NCBI RefSeq assembly: GCF_039539005.1
Contig: NZ_BAABCP010000001.1
Coordinates: 248,001 to 312,000, forward strand
Direction of reading: 5' to 3'
DNA length: 64,000 nucleotides
Source: Microbacterium soli
GTDB taxonomy: Bacteria; Actinomycetota; Actinomycetes; Actinomycetales; Microbacteriaceae
Shown: positions 27,561 through 36,485 of the stretch, piece after piece
How the letters are laid out: each line of letters opens with the position of its first letter
How positions within the stretch are numbered: the first letter of the stretch is position 1
Position numbers and translations under genes: made by a program
Notes under the pieces: generated by a model
Seen by the model: only the letters and a program-made list of their open reading frames with translations
What the model was told of the DNA's origin: nothing
The model's database searches: none

Positions 27561-28949
27561 TCAGGGCCGCACGATGATGGGCTGCTGCGTGGCGGCGGCC
27601 GCCCACAGCGGCCAGGCGGCGATGCCCGTCCCGTCCCGCATCCCGACGGACGCGCTGACGGCACCGCTCGGGCTCAGCGCGTAGCCGCCCGGGTCGAGGC
27701 GCACAGCGGCCGATCCGCCACCGGGGAGGGAGATCGGGCTGTGCACGCCGGATCCGCCGGCGATGTCGTGCAGCTCGACGGTGACGGGAGTCTGCCCGGG
27801 GTTCCGCAGGTGGAGCTCGGCGGCGGGGCCGTTCGGCACGGAGAAGGGGATGGTCGTCTCACCGGCGAGCTGCGGAGAGGGCAGCGACCAGGCGAAGTCC
27901 TCGATGCTCCCCGTCTGCATCGTCTGCCGGACGGCGGACACCACCGGCGATGTGGCGGAGATGTCGATGTCGTAGTCCCCCTCGGCGAGACCTGCGAGGG
28001 TGATCTCGGTGGGCGTCGCCTCCACGAGGTCGATCGAATACTCGTCCAGGATCCGACTGGACTCGGACGCCCGCACCCGCACGGTCGCGCGCGCATCCGC
28101 CTCGGGGGCGAGCATCCGCACCACGACGCCCCCGTGGTCGTCTCCGGGTGCTGCGGACGCCGCCCGCACCCCGAGGATGGTCTGCTGCCGCTGCGTGCCG
28201 CTCACGCTGTCCTGAAGGTCGACGCCGATGGGATCGAGGGCGCGCACGAGCGTCGACTGCAGGACGGCGCGCACGGGCGCGCCGGTGGCGGTCACGCGGA
28301 CGACGGGGGTTCCCGCTCCGGCCGCCACCGCCGCCAGGGGAACGCCGAGCTGGGTCTGCGGCGGGACGACGACGGTGGATGCGCTGCGCGTGGTGCCGTA
28401 CACGTCGAGGTCGACGGTCGCAGTCACGACGCCGGGGTTGGAGAGCAGGATGATGTCGGATGCCCCCGTGGACACGTCACCGCCGACGATCCACCCCTCC
28501 AGCGAGGGCTCCCGGCACGGGGCGGCGGCGAATCCCGTCGCGTCGGGTTCCGCGAGTCGCACGGATTCGGATGCCGCGACCTGCGGCACCGAGCGGGCGG
28601 CGATCCGGCCGATCACGGCCTGCGCCCCGGTTCCTCCGGTCACATCGGGCATCGACAGCTCGACGCTCGTGGCGGCGTCCTCCTCGCCGTCGATCCTCAG
28701 GCTCGGCGCGGCTGCGGAGACCATGAGCTCGGCCCTGGCGGCTTCTCTGCCCAGCACACGGAACGAGCCGTTGCACACCAGCACGGTGTCGCGGGGCACG
28801 GGCGTCACGGTCGTGCCGACCTGCTGGCCGCGCACCTGCGGCCAGGGAGCCGCGACGGCCGCGACGACGGCCAGCACGGATGCCGCGGCCAGGGCGGCGC
28901 CGAGGAGGACGCGGGCTCCGGCTGCCGGACGGATCGTGCGGCGACTCAT
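27561..28949 (-). CDS. DUF5719 family exported protein
   Basis: A 462-residue protein with a membrane anchor or signal at about 10-35 (GARVLLGAALAAASVLAVVAA) and an extracellular part of repeated beta strands, rich in Val, Thr, Ser and Ala, as in immunoglobulin-like or propeller-like folds. Typical strands are 'DIILLSNPGVVTATVDLDVYG' and 'AAELHLRNPGQTPVTVELHD'. It matches the DUF5719 proteins that follow a large GT2-type membrane protein in Microbacteriaceae. The ATG at 28949 overlaps that gene's stop (ATGA), so both are co-translated. A surface or envelope role is inferred; no catalytic site is seen. A short CGGCCC/GGGCCG hairpin at 27553-27569 marks the 3' end. Confidence 0.85.
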   Translation of the reverse strand: MSRRTIRPAAGARVLLGAALAAASVLAVVAAVAAPWPQVRGQQVGTTVTPVPRDTVLVCNGSFRVLGREAARAELMVSAAAPSLRIDGEEDAATSVELSMPDVTGGTGAQAVIGRIAARSVPQVAASESVRLAEPDATGFAAAPCREPSLEGWIVGGDVSTGASDIILLSNPGVVTATVDLDVYGTTRSASTVVVPPQTQLGVPLAAVAAGAGTPVVRVTATGAPVRAVLQSTLVRALDPIGVDLQDSVSGTQRQQTILGVRAASAAPGDDHGGVVVRMLAPEADARATVRVRASESSRILDEYSIDLVEATPTEITLAGLAEGDYDIDISATSPVVSAVRQTMQTGSIEDFAWSLPSPQLAGETTIPFSVPNGPAAELHLRNPGQTPVTVELHDIAGGSGVHSPISLPGGGSAAVRLDPGGYALSPSGAVSASVGMRDGTGIAAWPLWAAAATQQPIIVRP

Positions 28950-31879
28950 CGGACGGCCTCCGCCTCGACGTCGTCGGGACTGCCGCCCTCGGCGCCCGAG
29001 GCGTGCTCGGGAGGCCCGACGACCCCGTCGTCGGGATGGTCGACGGCGCGGTGACCCGGCAGTATGACGGCTTCGTCGGGCATCCGACCGACGATGCGAG
29101 ACAGGCCGCGGGCGGTCCGCCGGGACGCCCGGGTGGGGATGGCCAGCAGCACGGCGGCGGCGAGGACGATCAGCTGCGTACCGCCGATCAGCAGGGCGAG
29201 GGTGCTCTGAGTCGCGGTCAGTCCTGCGCGCGGCGAGATATCGCCGTCCACGCGCCACAGCGCGCCTCGAGAGGTCTGGCCGGCTCCCACGAGACCGGCC
29301 CGCTGATCCATCGATGTGGCTGCGGCGTCTCGCAGCGCACGGGCTCGATCCTGCTCGTGCGGCGTCTGCGCGAGGAGCACGAAGCCGATGCCCTCGCCGC
29401 GCAATGCCGCCGCGGCGTCGAAGTCGCGGCCGGAGAGCAGGTCGACGGCCGTCCTGGCCACGCCGTCCCCCTGCGGCCCGGTCGCCGCGGTCAGCAGCGT
29501 GCTCTGCGCGCCAAGGGTCTCGCTACCGCCCCAGACGACCTCGGCGGAGAGGCTCCCGTCGTTGAGGGGCGTCAGCAGGAGTGTTCCGTGGTCCTCGTCG
29601 CCGTCGGCGTGCGCCGCCACGAGAGCGGGGAGCGTGCTGGTCGCACTGCTGCGCAGCTGGGCATGTCCGGTGGGCAGCGCCAGCAGTCCGGGGAGGGCGC
29701 AGGCGGCGACGGCGACACCGACGATCAGTGCACTGGCGGTGCGCAGCGGGGCGATGAGGACGATGGTCTCGAGTGCGACCAGCGCCGCTCCGACGGCGCC
29801 CAACCAGGCCAGGCTCAGCCCGCTCCCCGGCCACACGTGCACGCCGACGCCGTCGACGAAGGAGACCTCCACCCCGACCGAGAACAGCGCGGTGGCGATG
29901 CCCGCCAGCACCGTCGCCAGCAGCAGACCGCCTGCGCGCCAGCGCGGCGACAGTGCGGACAGCAGCGCGAGCAGCGCCACGGGCGCCAGCAGCAGGGGCG
30001 CCCAGGCGGCCAGTGCGCCGCCGGCGAACCAGTCCCACCCCGCGTATCCCGGTGCAGGGAAGCCCATCGCGATGTGGGCGCGGGCGATCATCGGGGACTC
30101 CGCCGGCGATTCCACCGGCGTGGCGATCAGGCCGGGGTCGGCCAGCAGCGCCCAGGGCCGGCCCTCTCGGAGTCGCCGGATCACCAGGGGAGCGAACACC
30201 GCCGCGGTGGGCACGAGCGTCCACAGCAGCCGACCCGCTCCGCGCAGCCGGCCGGTCGAGAGCACGAGCACGAGCGCCACCAGCCACAGCAGCAAGAAGG
30301 CGGGAGCGAGGGAGGGCGCGCACGCCAGCGCAGCGGCCACGAGCAGCGAGGCGGCTCCCGCCGCACCCCATGAGCGGTGGGCGACGGCCGCGCTGTGCAG
30401 CACCCAGGGCAGCAGCAGGTGCAGCAGCACGGCCGCGGGGCGCCCGTCGGCGAGGGCGATGAGGAAGGTCGGCGCGAGCGCCCACAGGATGCCGCCGAGG
30501 ATGCGGAGTCCTGCACGGTCGGTGATGCGAGTGGCCGCGAACCAGCCGCCCAGCACCGCCAGGGGCAGCGCGGTGAGCCACAGCAGAATGAGGGCGAAGG
30601 AGGGTGAGGCCGGCCAGAGACTGCCGAGCACGGCGATCACGCCGGCGAACGGGTCGGCGGGGCCGATGATGCCCAGTCCGCCGTCCCGCAGCCCCCAGGC
30701 CGCGTCCTGCCAGAGTCGTCCCACGGTACTGCGCAGCGGCAGCAGCGCGCCGCCGCCCATCGCCGGCCAGGCCAGCAGCGGCACGAACACCGTGAGGCTC
30801 ACGACCAGGGCCGCCAGCACCGCCCACGCACCGCCCCCGCCGAAGAAGTTCAGCTCTGACACCGCTCCGTGCTCGGTGCCGTGGCCGTCGTCGAGGCGCT
30901 GCTTGAGCTGCGCACGGGTCACGCGCAGCGGGGCGATGTCCGCCCAGGATGCGCGCCGGAAGGAGCGGATGGCGCCGCGCGAGCGCGCCAGTGCGCCGGG
31001 GTTCAGCATGGTCCGCAGGGCCGCGCCCCATTCCGGAACGACCTCACCGGGCCGTTTGGCGACCAGATGAGTGATCGACCGCCACAGCGCCAGGGGCAGC
31101 AGCGAGAGCCAGTGCAGGGGTACGGCGGCGGCCGGTGCATAGGCGAGCCGTCGGTGCAGCTGCGAACGGCGCACCGCCCACGCCCTCGCGAAGACGGACG
31201 GCGGTCGTGCGCCGGGGCCGTGGCGGAGCACCCCGACGCGGGCCTTCGGCACCAGCACGAGTCGGGACCCGCCCAGCCGGGCGCGAATGCCGAGATCCAG
31301 GCCCTCGTCCGCGCCGGCGAGCGCGGTGTCGGGTCTGAGCACCGCGGGTGCCTCACCCCTGATGAGCATGCCGCGCACATCGGCGCCCAGCGCGTCCTCG
31401 AGGTCGTCGTGCTGTCCCTGATCGAGCTCGTCGGCCGCCAGCTCGACGGCGCGCCCGAACCGGGTCATGCTCACGCCCATCGACACGATCTCCTGGTCGT
31501 CGTCGTGCCGCACGAGCTTGGGGGCGACGATCGCCGCCGACGGCGAGCGCTCCAGCTCCCCCGCCAGCAGCCGCAGCGCGTCGTACGCGGGCAGCGCCCC
31601 CGCCACGAGCAGCCACACCGCGCTTCCCTGCCCCACGCGCGGCTGGGCGAGCGCCACGGCCTCGGAGAAGGTGGTGCCGGTGCGCGCTTCGATGACGCCT
31701 TCGACGATGCGCCCGATCCCGGTCAGTGCCCGCGCCTGCGCGGCGTCGCCGAGGACGACGACGGTGACCGCGGCGGGTGGGGCCGCCTGCGCGCTCAGCG
31801 CGTCGAGGGTCCGGCCGAGCTGAACGGCGGCGGACTCACCCGAGCGCGTGACGATGATGGCGTGAACACGTGCTGGCAT
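28946..31879 (-). CDS. large membrane protein with degenerate GT2 domain
   Basis: About 977 residues. The first 250 resemble a family 2 glycosyltransferase fold ('HAIIVTRSGESAAVQLGRTLDAL'). However, the place where the metal-binding acidic triad normally stands ('LLxDDDxxP') reads 'WLLVAGALPAYDAL', so catalysis is doubtful. From about 355 onward there are a dozen or more hydrophobic helices and a large extracellular loop, ending in an acidic Pro/Asp-rich tail. It matches the large glycosyltransferase-membrane proteins upstream of DUF5719 in Microbacteriaceae. The ATG at 31879 is preferred because TAGGCT lies nine bases upstream; an ATG two codons earlier is only three bases from it. A role in envelope glycan handling is inferred. 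Confidence 0.85.
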   Translation of the reverse strand: MPARVHAIIVTRSGESAAVQLGRTLDALSAQAAPPAAVTVVVLGDAAQARALTGIGRIVEGVIEARTGTTFSEAVALAQPRVGQGSAVWLLVAGALPAYDALRLLAGELERSPSAAIVAPKLVRHDDDQEIVSMGVSMTRFGRAVELAADELDQGQHDDLEDALGADVRGMLIRGEAPAVLRPDTALAGADEGLDLGIRARLGGSRLVLVPKARVGVLRHGPGARPPSVFARAWAVRRSQLHRRLAYAPAAAVPLHWLSLLPLALWRSITHLVAKRPGEVVPEWGAALRTMLNPGALARSRGAIRSFRRASWADIAPLRVTRAQLKQRLDDGHGTEHGAVSELNFFGGGGAWAVLAALVVSLTVFVPLLAWPAMGGGALLPLRSTVGRLWQDAAWGLRDGGLGIIGPADPFAGVIAVLGSLWPASPSFALILLWLTALPLAVLGGWFAATRITDRAGLRILGGILWALAPTFLIALADGRPAAVLLHLLLPWVLHSAAVAHRSWGAAGAASLLVAAALACAPSLAPAFLLLWLVALVLVLSTGRLRGAGRLLWTLVPTAAVFAPLVIRRLREGRPWALLADPGLIATPVESPAESPMIARAHIAMGFPAPGYAGWDWFAGGALAAWAPLLLAPVALLALLSALSPRWRAGGLLLATVLAGIATALFSVGVEVSFVDGVGVHVWPGSGLSLAWLGAVGAALVALETIVLIAPLRTASALIVGVAVAACALPGLLALPTGHAQLRSSATSTLPALVAAHADGDEDHGTLLLTPLNDGSLSAEVVWGGSETLGAQSTLLTAATGPQGDGVARTAVDLLSGRDFDAAAALRGEGIGFVLLAQTPHEQDRARALRDAAATSMDQRAGLVGAGQTSRGALWRVDGDISPRAGLTATQSTLALLIGGTQLIVLAAAVLLAIPTRASRRTARGLSRIVGRMPDEAVILPGHRAVDHPDDGVVGPPEHASGAEGGSPDDVEAEAVR

Positions 31880-31951
31880 GGCCATGTCAGCCTATGCAGA
31901 GCATCGGTCCGCCTCCGTCACCTCGTCGGCGCGCCGGGAACAGACTCGGCG

Positions 31952-32275
31952 TCAGCTCGCGCGCCGCTTGAGCTTGCGACGCTCGCGCTCGCTGAGTCCG
32001 CCCCAGATGCCGAAGCGCTCGTCGTTGTTCAGCGCGTATTCGAGGCATTCGCTGCGCACCTCGCAGGATGCGCAGATGCGCTTCGCGTCGCGCGTCGAAC
32101 CGCCCTTCTCGGGGAAGAACGCCTCCGGGTCCGTCTGCGCGCACAGCGCGTCGGCCTGCCAGGCGAGGACTCCGTCGTCCTCCGTCTCGATCTCCGACCT
32201 GCGAACTCCGGGAACCCCGAGGTTCACCGGATCGACGAACCAATTCTCGGGAACGTCTGAGCGGTAACCCGTCAT
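31952..32275 (-). CDS. WhiB family iron-sulphur transcription factor (WhiB2-like)
   Basis: A 107-residue WhiB-type protein. Four conserved Cys residues bind a 4Fe-4S cluster: Cys in 'ADALCAQTDPEAFFPEKGG' and then 'RICASCEVRSECLEYAL' with the C-x2-C-x5-C arrangement. 'FGIWGGLSERERRKLKRR' holds the G-I-W-G-G turn that contacts the sigma factor and the basic DNA-binding tail. Position beside manA and near DUF3499 matches mycobacterial whiB2 (whmD), a regulator of cell division. The ATG at 32275 has a GGGAGATCGAG ribosome binding site. Upstream DNA contains an AT-rich TGTAATTA element that may be the promoter. Confidence 0.95.
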   Translation of the reverse strand: MTGYRSDVPENWFVDPVNLGVPGVRRSEIETEDDGVLAWQADALCAQTDPEAFFPEKGGSTRDAKRICASCEVRSECLEYALNNDERFGIWGGLSERERRKLKRRAS

Positions 32276-32430
32276 CTCGATCTCCCAACCCTGCTTGTGC
32301 CCCCCACGGGCCGTCCTTCAGCTAATTACACCTGTGTCATTCGCTCCGGTCAAGTCGCGGATGGTAAACCCTCAAGGATGCGTTGAAGGTTCATTGAGGC
32401 TTCTCGGCGTGTCGCATCGGCGTGTCGCGA

Positions 32431-33573
32431 TCACCGTCCGGTTCCGTCCCGACCGGGTTCGGCGATGAACACCTCACCGTGGCCGTGCAGAGTCAGCCGC
32501 GTCTCATCAGCCGTCGCGAACACGGCCTCGCCGACGGGGATCGGCAGCCGCCTCGCATCCGCGCCGGACACGGCGACCTCCCCCGCGGTGGCCAGTACGA
32601 TCGCCGGGCCCGTCACGGTCACCGTCTGATCGCCCGCCGGTTCCAGGCGGCGCAGCGCGAAGTCCGGCACCGGGACGTCGTAGACGGTCGCCGCCCCGCC
32701 GCGGCGCTGGACCGGCACCTCTGCCGGACGGGTGTCGACGATCGCCAGCAGCTCGTCGACGTCGATGTGCTTGGAGGTCAGACCACCGCGCAGCACATTG
32801 TCGCTGGCTGCCATGATCTCCACGCCCAGACCGGAGACGTACGCATGCAGCAGCCCCGCACGCAGGAAGATCGCCTCCCCGGGGCGCAGCACCACGAAGT
32901 TCATCAGCAGAGCCACGACGACGCCCGGATCGGCCGGGTTCCGCCGAGCGATGCCGCGGATCGCGTCCAGCGCGTCGTCGAAGCCCTCGGCATCCGTCGC
33001 CGCGAGTCCCGCGACGATGTCCGCCACCGCCGCCCGGGCGCGTCCGGACAGCAGCCAGCCGATCGTGTCGCGCAGCGCCTCCGCTTCCGCATCCGTGCTC
33101 GTCCCCGCCCCCAGTCTGCGCCGCAGCTCCGCCACACCCGCAGACTCGGGGAAGGATGCCAGCAGCCGCAGCGTCTGCGAGACCGGACGCAGCCCGCTGA
33201 GCGCCTCGAACGTGTCGCTGAGCGCGACGATGAGCTCGGGCTTGTGATTGTCGTCGCGGTAGTTGCGCGCCGGGTCCGCCGGATCCAGCGCCGACTCGCG
33301 GGCGTACCCCTCACGCGCCTGCGCCCGGGTGGGATGCACCTGGATCGACAGCGGCGCTCCCGCGGCGAGGAGCTTGAGCAGGTACGGCAGCGAGCCGCCG
33401 GTCACCTCGTCGAGGGTGCGGCCGTCGGGGAGCTCCGCGGGGTCGCCCGGGTGATCCCCGAACCACACCTCGGCCTCGGGTGCTCCCGACGGAGTGCGCC
33501 CCTGGAGCTCCGCCAGCAGCGTCGTCGAGCCCCAGGCGTAGTCGCGAGGCGCATTCGTGAGAGTCAGCAGCAT
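32431..33573 (-). CDS. manA: mannose-6-phosphate isomerase, class I
   Basis: ManA interconverts fructose 6-phosphate and mannose 6-phosphate and so feeds GDP-mannose for mannosylated wall glycans. The 380-residue protein has the class I cupin features: 'PRDYAWGSTTLLAEL' at the start, the zinc ligands in 'SIQVHPTRAQ' and 'DDNHKPELIVAL', and 'YVSGLGVEIMAASDNVLRGGLT' in the C-terminal cupin. The ATG at 33573 follows a GGAGGT ribosome binding site; the longer frame upstream overlaps the divergent gene. Its neighbourhood (whiB and cell-wall genes) matches other actinobacteria. Divergent from the O-antigen-ligase-like gene. Confidence 0.96.
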   Translation of the reverse strand: MLLTLTNAPRDYAWGSTTLLAELQGRTPSGAPEAEVWFGDHPGDPAELPDGRTLDEVTGGSLPYLLKLLAAGAPLSIQVHPTRAQAREGYARESALDPADPARNYRDDNHKPELIVALSDTFEALSGLRPVSQTLRLLASFPESAGVAELRRRLGAGTSTDAEAEALRDTIGWLLSGRARAAVADIVAGLAATDAEGFDDALDAIRGIARRNPADPGVVVALLMNFVVLRPGEAIFLRAGLLHAYVSGLGVEIMAASDNVLRGGLTSKHIDVDELLAIVDTRPAEVPVQRRGGAATVYDVPVPDFALRRLEPAGDQTVTVTGPAIVLATAGEVAVSGADARRLPIPVGEAVFATADETRLTLHGHGEVFIAEPGRDGTGR

Positions 33574-33675
33574 GACCTCCAGCGTAGATCCCGCACCTGT
33601 GCGTGCGCGGAATCGTCCGCCGCGCAGGGGCGTCCGGCACCGGCGTCGAACCCCGGCGCGGACCGTGCAGGGCGG

Positions 33676-33681
33676 TAGCCT
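33676..33681 (+). promoter_or_regulatory. -10 hexamer TAGCCT, leaderless start
   Basis: TAGCCT ends seven bases before the ATG at 33689 with no ribosome binding site. It is the probable promoter of the two-gene ligase-like operon. Confidence 0.5.
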
Positions 33682-33688
33682 GAACTCG

Positions 33689-35107
33689 ATGGCCGAACAC
33701 TCCAAGCACCCTGTGGCTGCACCGCCCGCCGCTCCCGCCCGTGAGACGACGGGGCATCTCGCGGTGCGCGGTTACGGAGTGCTGTGCCTGTTCGCCGTGT
33801 TCGCCCACACGGCCGTGTACAACCTCGTGGGCCCCGTGGGTGCGGTCATCGTGATGATCGTGCTGACCGCAGGGGCTCTTGCCATCTGGATCCCCGCCGT
33901 CGCGCGGCGTCGTCCGACGCGGTTCCCGTGGCGCCGTCTGCCCTGGACCGCCCTCGGGTACGGCGCACTGGCCCTGGTCTCGGTGCTGTGGTCCCGCTGG
34001 CCGGGCGCGACGCTGCTGACCTGGCCGCTGCTGGCGGGCGTGACCGTCGTGGCGCTGCTGGTGGGCACCATGCTGAGCTGGCAGGAGATCGTCCGCGCGC
34101 TCTCCACCACGCTGAAGCTCATCCTGGGCCTGTCGCTGGCGATCGAGCTGTGGGTGGCCCTCGTGGTGCGGCATCCGATCCTGCCCAACTTCGCCGACAT
34201 CCCGGACGGCAGGATCGATCCGGTCAGCTACTGGGTGCGCGGCAACCTGTTCGACGGCGGTCGCATCCAGGGAATCGTGGGGAACGCGCACACCCTGGCG
34301 ATGATGTGCCTGTTCGCACTGATCGTGTTCGGCGTGCTGTTCGCCGCCCGTGTGCGACGCCGCGGACTGCTCGTCGTGTGGGCCGCTCTCGCGGTCTTCC
34401 TGCTCGTGCGTGCGGCCTCCACCACCGTCTATCTCGGGGTCGCCGTGCTGCTGGCGGTCCTCGCCGCCGCGCTCGTCGCCCGTGCGGCGGACGGCCCCCG
34501 CGCCAGGCGCAGAGCGTACCTGTGCTTCGCCCTCGTCGGTGTCGTCGTCGTCGCGACGGCCGTCCTCCTCCGCGACCGGATCCTCGCGGTGTTCGGGAAG
34601 AGCTCGGACCTCACCGGGCGCGTCGAGATCTGGCGGGCGGTGTGGGAGCGCGCGATCACCCGGCCGGTGTTCGGCAACGGCTTCTCCTCCCCCTGGGTGC
34701 CGTGGGATCCCGCGTTCGACGGATGGATCCTCGATCACGGCATCACGGTCTTCCACGCCCACGACATGTGGCTGGACGTGTTCCTGCAGCTGGGCGCGAC
34801 GGGCGTCGTGCTGATGGGCATCGCGTGGCTGGCGCTGACCTGGCGGGCCTGGTTCTTCGCGGTGGACCGGCCGCGTTGGGACCTCGATGCGCGCAGGCCG
34901 TACTCCGCCATCTCGCTGCTCCCCCTGCTGATGACCACGGCCCTGCTGTTCGAGGGGATCGCCGAGTCGGCCCCCATCGTGCTGTGGGGCTGGCTGACGC
35001 TGATCCTGCTGTCGTTCAAGATGAAGTCCGTGCCGCTGATCGGGATCGGCGTCGGCGAGCGCACACCCGTGATCTCGCACGGACCACGAGCCCGGCCGGT
35101 GCCATGA
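33689..35107 (+). CDS. O-antigen ligase family (Wzy/WaaL-like) polytopic protein
   Basis: A 472-residue membrane protein with about twelve hydrophobic helices. The large extracellular loop in the C-terminal half carries 'GRVEIWRAVWERAITRPVFG' and 'HGITVFHAHDMWLDVFLQLGATG'. The Arg/His pattern and the H-x-D/N-x-x-L-D segment are typical of O-antigen ligases and Wzy polymerases, which join or polymerise lipid-linked glycans outside the membrane. The exact reaction cannot be assigned. It is coupled by ATGA to a second protein of the same kind. The ATG at 33689 is leaderless after TAGCCT. Given the galactan genes downstream it may act on a wall glycan. Confidence 0.88.
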   Translation: MAEHSKHPVAAPPAAPARETTGHLAVRGYGVLCLFAVFAHTAVYNLVGPVGAVIVMIVLTAGALAIWIPAVARRRPTRFPWRRLPWTALGYGALALVSVLWSRWPGATLLTWPLLAGVTVVALLVGTMLSWQEIVRALSTTLKLILGLSLAIELWVALVVRHPILPNFADIPDGRIDPVSYWVRGNLFDGGRIQGIVGNAHTLAMMCLFALIVFGVLFAARVRRRGLLVVWAALAVFLLVRAASTTVYLGVAVLLAVLAAALVARAADGPRARRRAYLCFALVGVVVVATAVLLRDRILAVFGKSSDLTGRVEIWRAVWERAITRPVFGNGFSSPWVPWDPAFDGWILDHGITVFHAHDMWLDVFLQLGATGVVLMGIAWLALTWRAWFFAVDRPRWDLDARRPYSAISLLPLLMTTALLFEGIAESAPIVLWGWLTLILLSFKMKSVPLIGIGVGERTPVISHGPRARPVP

Positions 35108-36402
35108 CGACGCGGCGGCTCCTGGTCCGGCTGCTGGCGTCGGCGGAGTTCGCACGCGCCTACACGCTGTCAGCGCTCACCGCGATGTTCGCCTCGTTCA
35201 TGCTCAGTCGGCTGACCTCGCCGGTGACGCTGGTGACGATCCTCGCCCTGCTCGCACTGATCGGGGCGGGGATGCTCATCGCACGGCGTGACGAGCTGTC
35301 GCTGCTGCGCTTCGCTCCGACGTCCCTGATCGTGTTCCTCGCCCTGGCCCTGCTGAGCGTGCTCTGGTCGTCGCACCGCCTGCACACGGTCCTGGGCTGG
35401 CTGGCTCTGCTGGGTGGCGCGACGATCGCGATCACGATCGGCCACGTGCGCGACACGCTGCAGACGGTGCGCGCCATCGGCGACACGCTGCGCTGGCTGC
35501 TGGCCGTGTCGCTCGGTCTGGAGATCATGTCGGGCATCCTCCTGGACATGCCGTTCACCGCCTTCGGCATCGAGGGGAACCTCGCGCTGGGAGGACCGAT
35601 CCAGGGCGTCTTCGGCACCCGCAACATGCTGGGATTCATCACCGTGGTGGCGCTGATCACGTTCGTGATCGAGTGGCGCACGCAGTCGGTGAGCAGACCG
35701 GTGGGCGTGCTGTCGGTCGCGCTGGGCGCGTTCCTCGCACTGCTGTCCGCCTCGCCGACCGTCGTCGTGCTGGCCGCCGCGGTCGGCGTCGGGACCGTCG
35801 CGCTCACGATCGTGCGTCACACGCCGCCCGCGCGGCTCGCGAGCGTGCAGTGGGTGCTGGGCGGGCTGGTGGCCGCGGCACTGGTGATCGCGTTCGCGCT
35901 GCGGCATCCGATCATCCGGATGCTGGATGCCGGGTCGGACTTCTCCACCCGGGCGGACCTGTGGAACACCATCCTCGACTACGTCGCGGAGAAGGCGGTC
36001 ACCGGCTACGGATGGTTCGGCACGTGGACAGGCGGCGAGTACCCGTTCATGTACATCAACTTCGATCTCTCCGACCAGCACCGTTCCGCATTGAACGCCT
36101 ACTTCGACGTGCTGCTGCAGCTGGGCGTGGCGGGCCTCGTGCTCTTCCTCGTCCTCGGAGGGGTCGCCACGGTGCGCTCCTGGCTGGTCGCCAGCGTGCG
36201 CCGGTCGGTCGTGTACGCCTGGACACCGCTGCTGCTGATCACCCTCGCGGTGGAGTCGATGTTCGAGAGCTTCACGCTCACCGGGAGCGGATGGATGCTG
36301 CTGGTGCTGTGCGCCCTGCGGGCCGGTCAGACCAGGTCGTGGCGGCTGAACATCGGCGACGCGCAGACCGGCACCATCCCGACGCTGGGGGCGCAGCCGT
36401 AG
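35104..36402 (+). CDS. second O-antigen ligase-like polytopic protein
   Basis: A 432-residue membrane protein with about ten to twelve helices, homologous in layout to the gene before it. 'GVFGTRNMLGFITVVALITF' and 'DLWNTILDYVAEKAVTGYGW' match the ligase/polymerase family; 'HRSALNAYFDVLLQLGVAG' is the loop with the conserved His and the N-x-Y-F/L-D segment. The ATG at 35104 overlaps the previous stop. Two adjacent ligase-like proteins could have different acceptor or donor glycans, or act together. No signal for specific substrates is visible. Confidence 0.87.
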   Translation: MTTRRLLVRLLASAEFARAYTLSALTAMFASFMLSRLTSPVTLVTILALLALIGAGMLIARRDELSLLRFAPTSLIVFLALALLSVLWSSHRLHTVLGWLALLGGATIAITIGHVRDTLQTVRAIGDTLRWLLAVSLGLEIMSGILLDMPFTAFGIEGNLALGGPIQGVFGTRNMLGFITVVALITFVIEWRTQSVSRPVGVLSVALGAFLALLSASPTVVVLAAAVGVGTVALTIVRHTPPARLASVQWVLGGLVAAALVIAFALRHPIIRMLDAGSDFSTRADLWNTILDYVAEKAVTGYGWFGTWTGGEYPFMYINFDLSDQHRSALNAYFDVLLQLGVAGLVLFLVLGGVATVRSWLVASVRRSVVYAWTPLLLITLAVESMFESFTLTGSGWMLLVLCALRAGQTRSWRLNIGDAQTGTIPTLGAQP

Positions 36403-36471
36403 CGCGCTCCTGACCCTCTCGACCGGGCGGAGGCGGTCTGCTCCCTCCAGCGATCCCACGGGGACGCCCGG

Positions 36472-36477
36472 TAGGCT
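36472..36477 (+). promoter_or_regulatory. -10 hexamer TAGGCT, leaderless start of glfT2
   Basis: TAGGCT ends eight bases before the GTG at 36486. There is no ribosome binding site in the gap. Confidence 0.5.
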
Positions 36478-36485
36478 GTTGCTCC

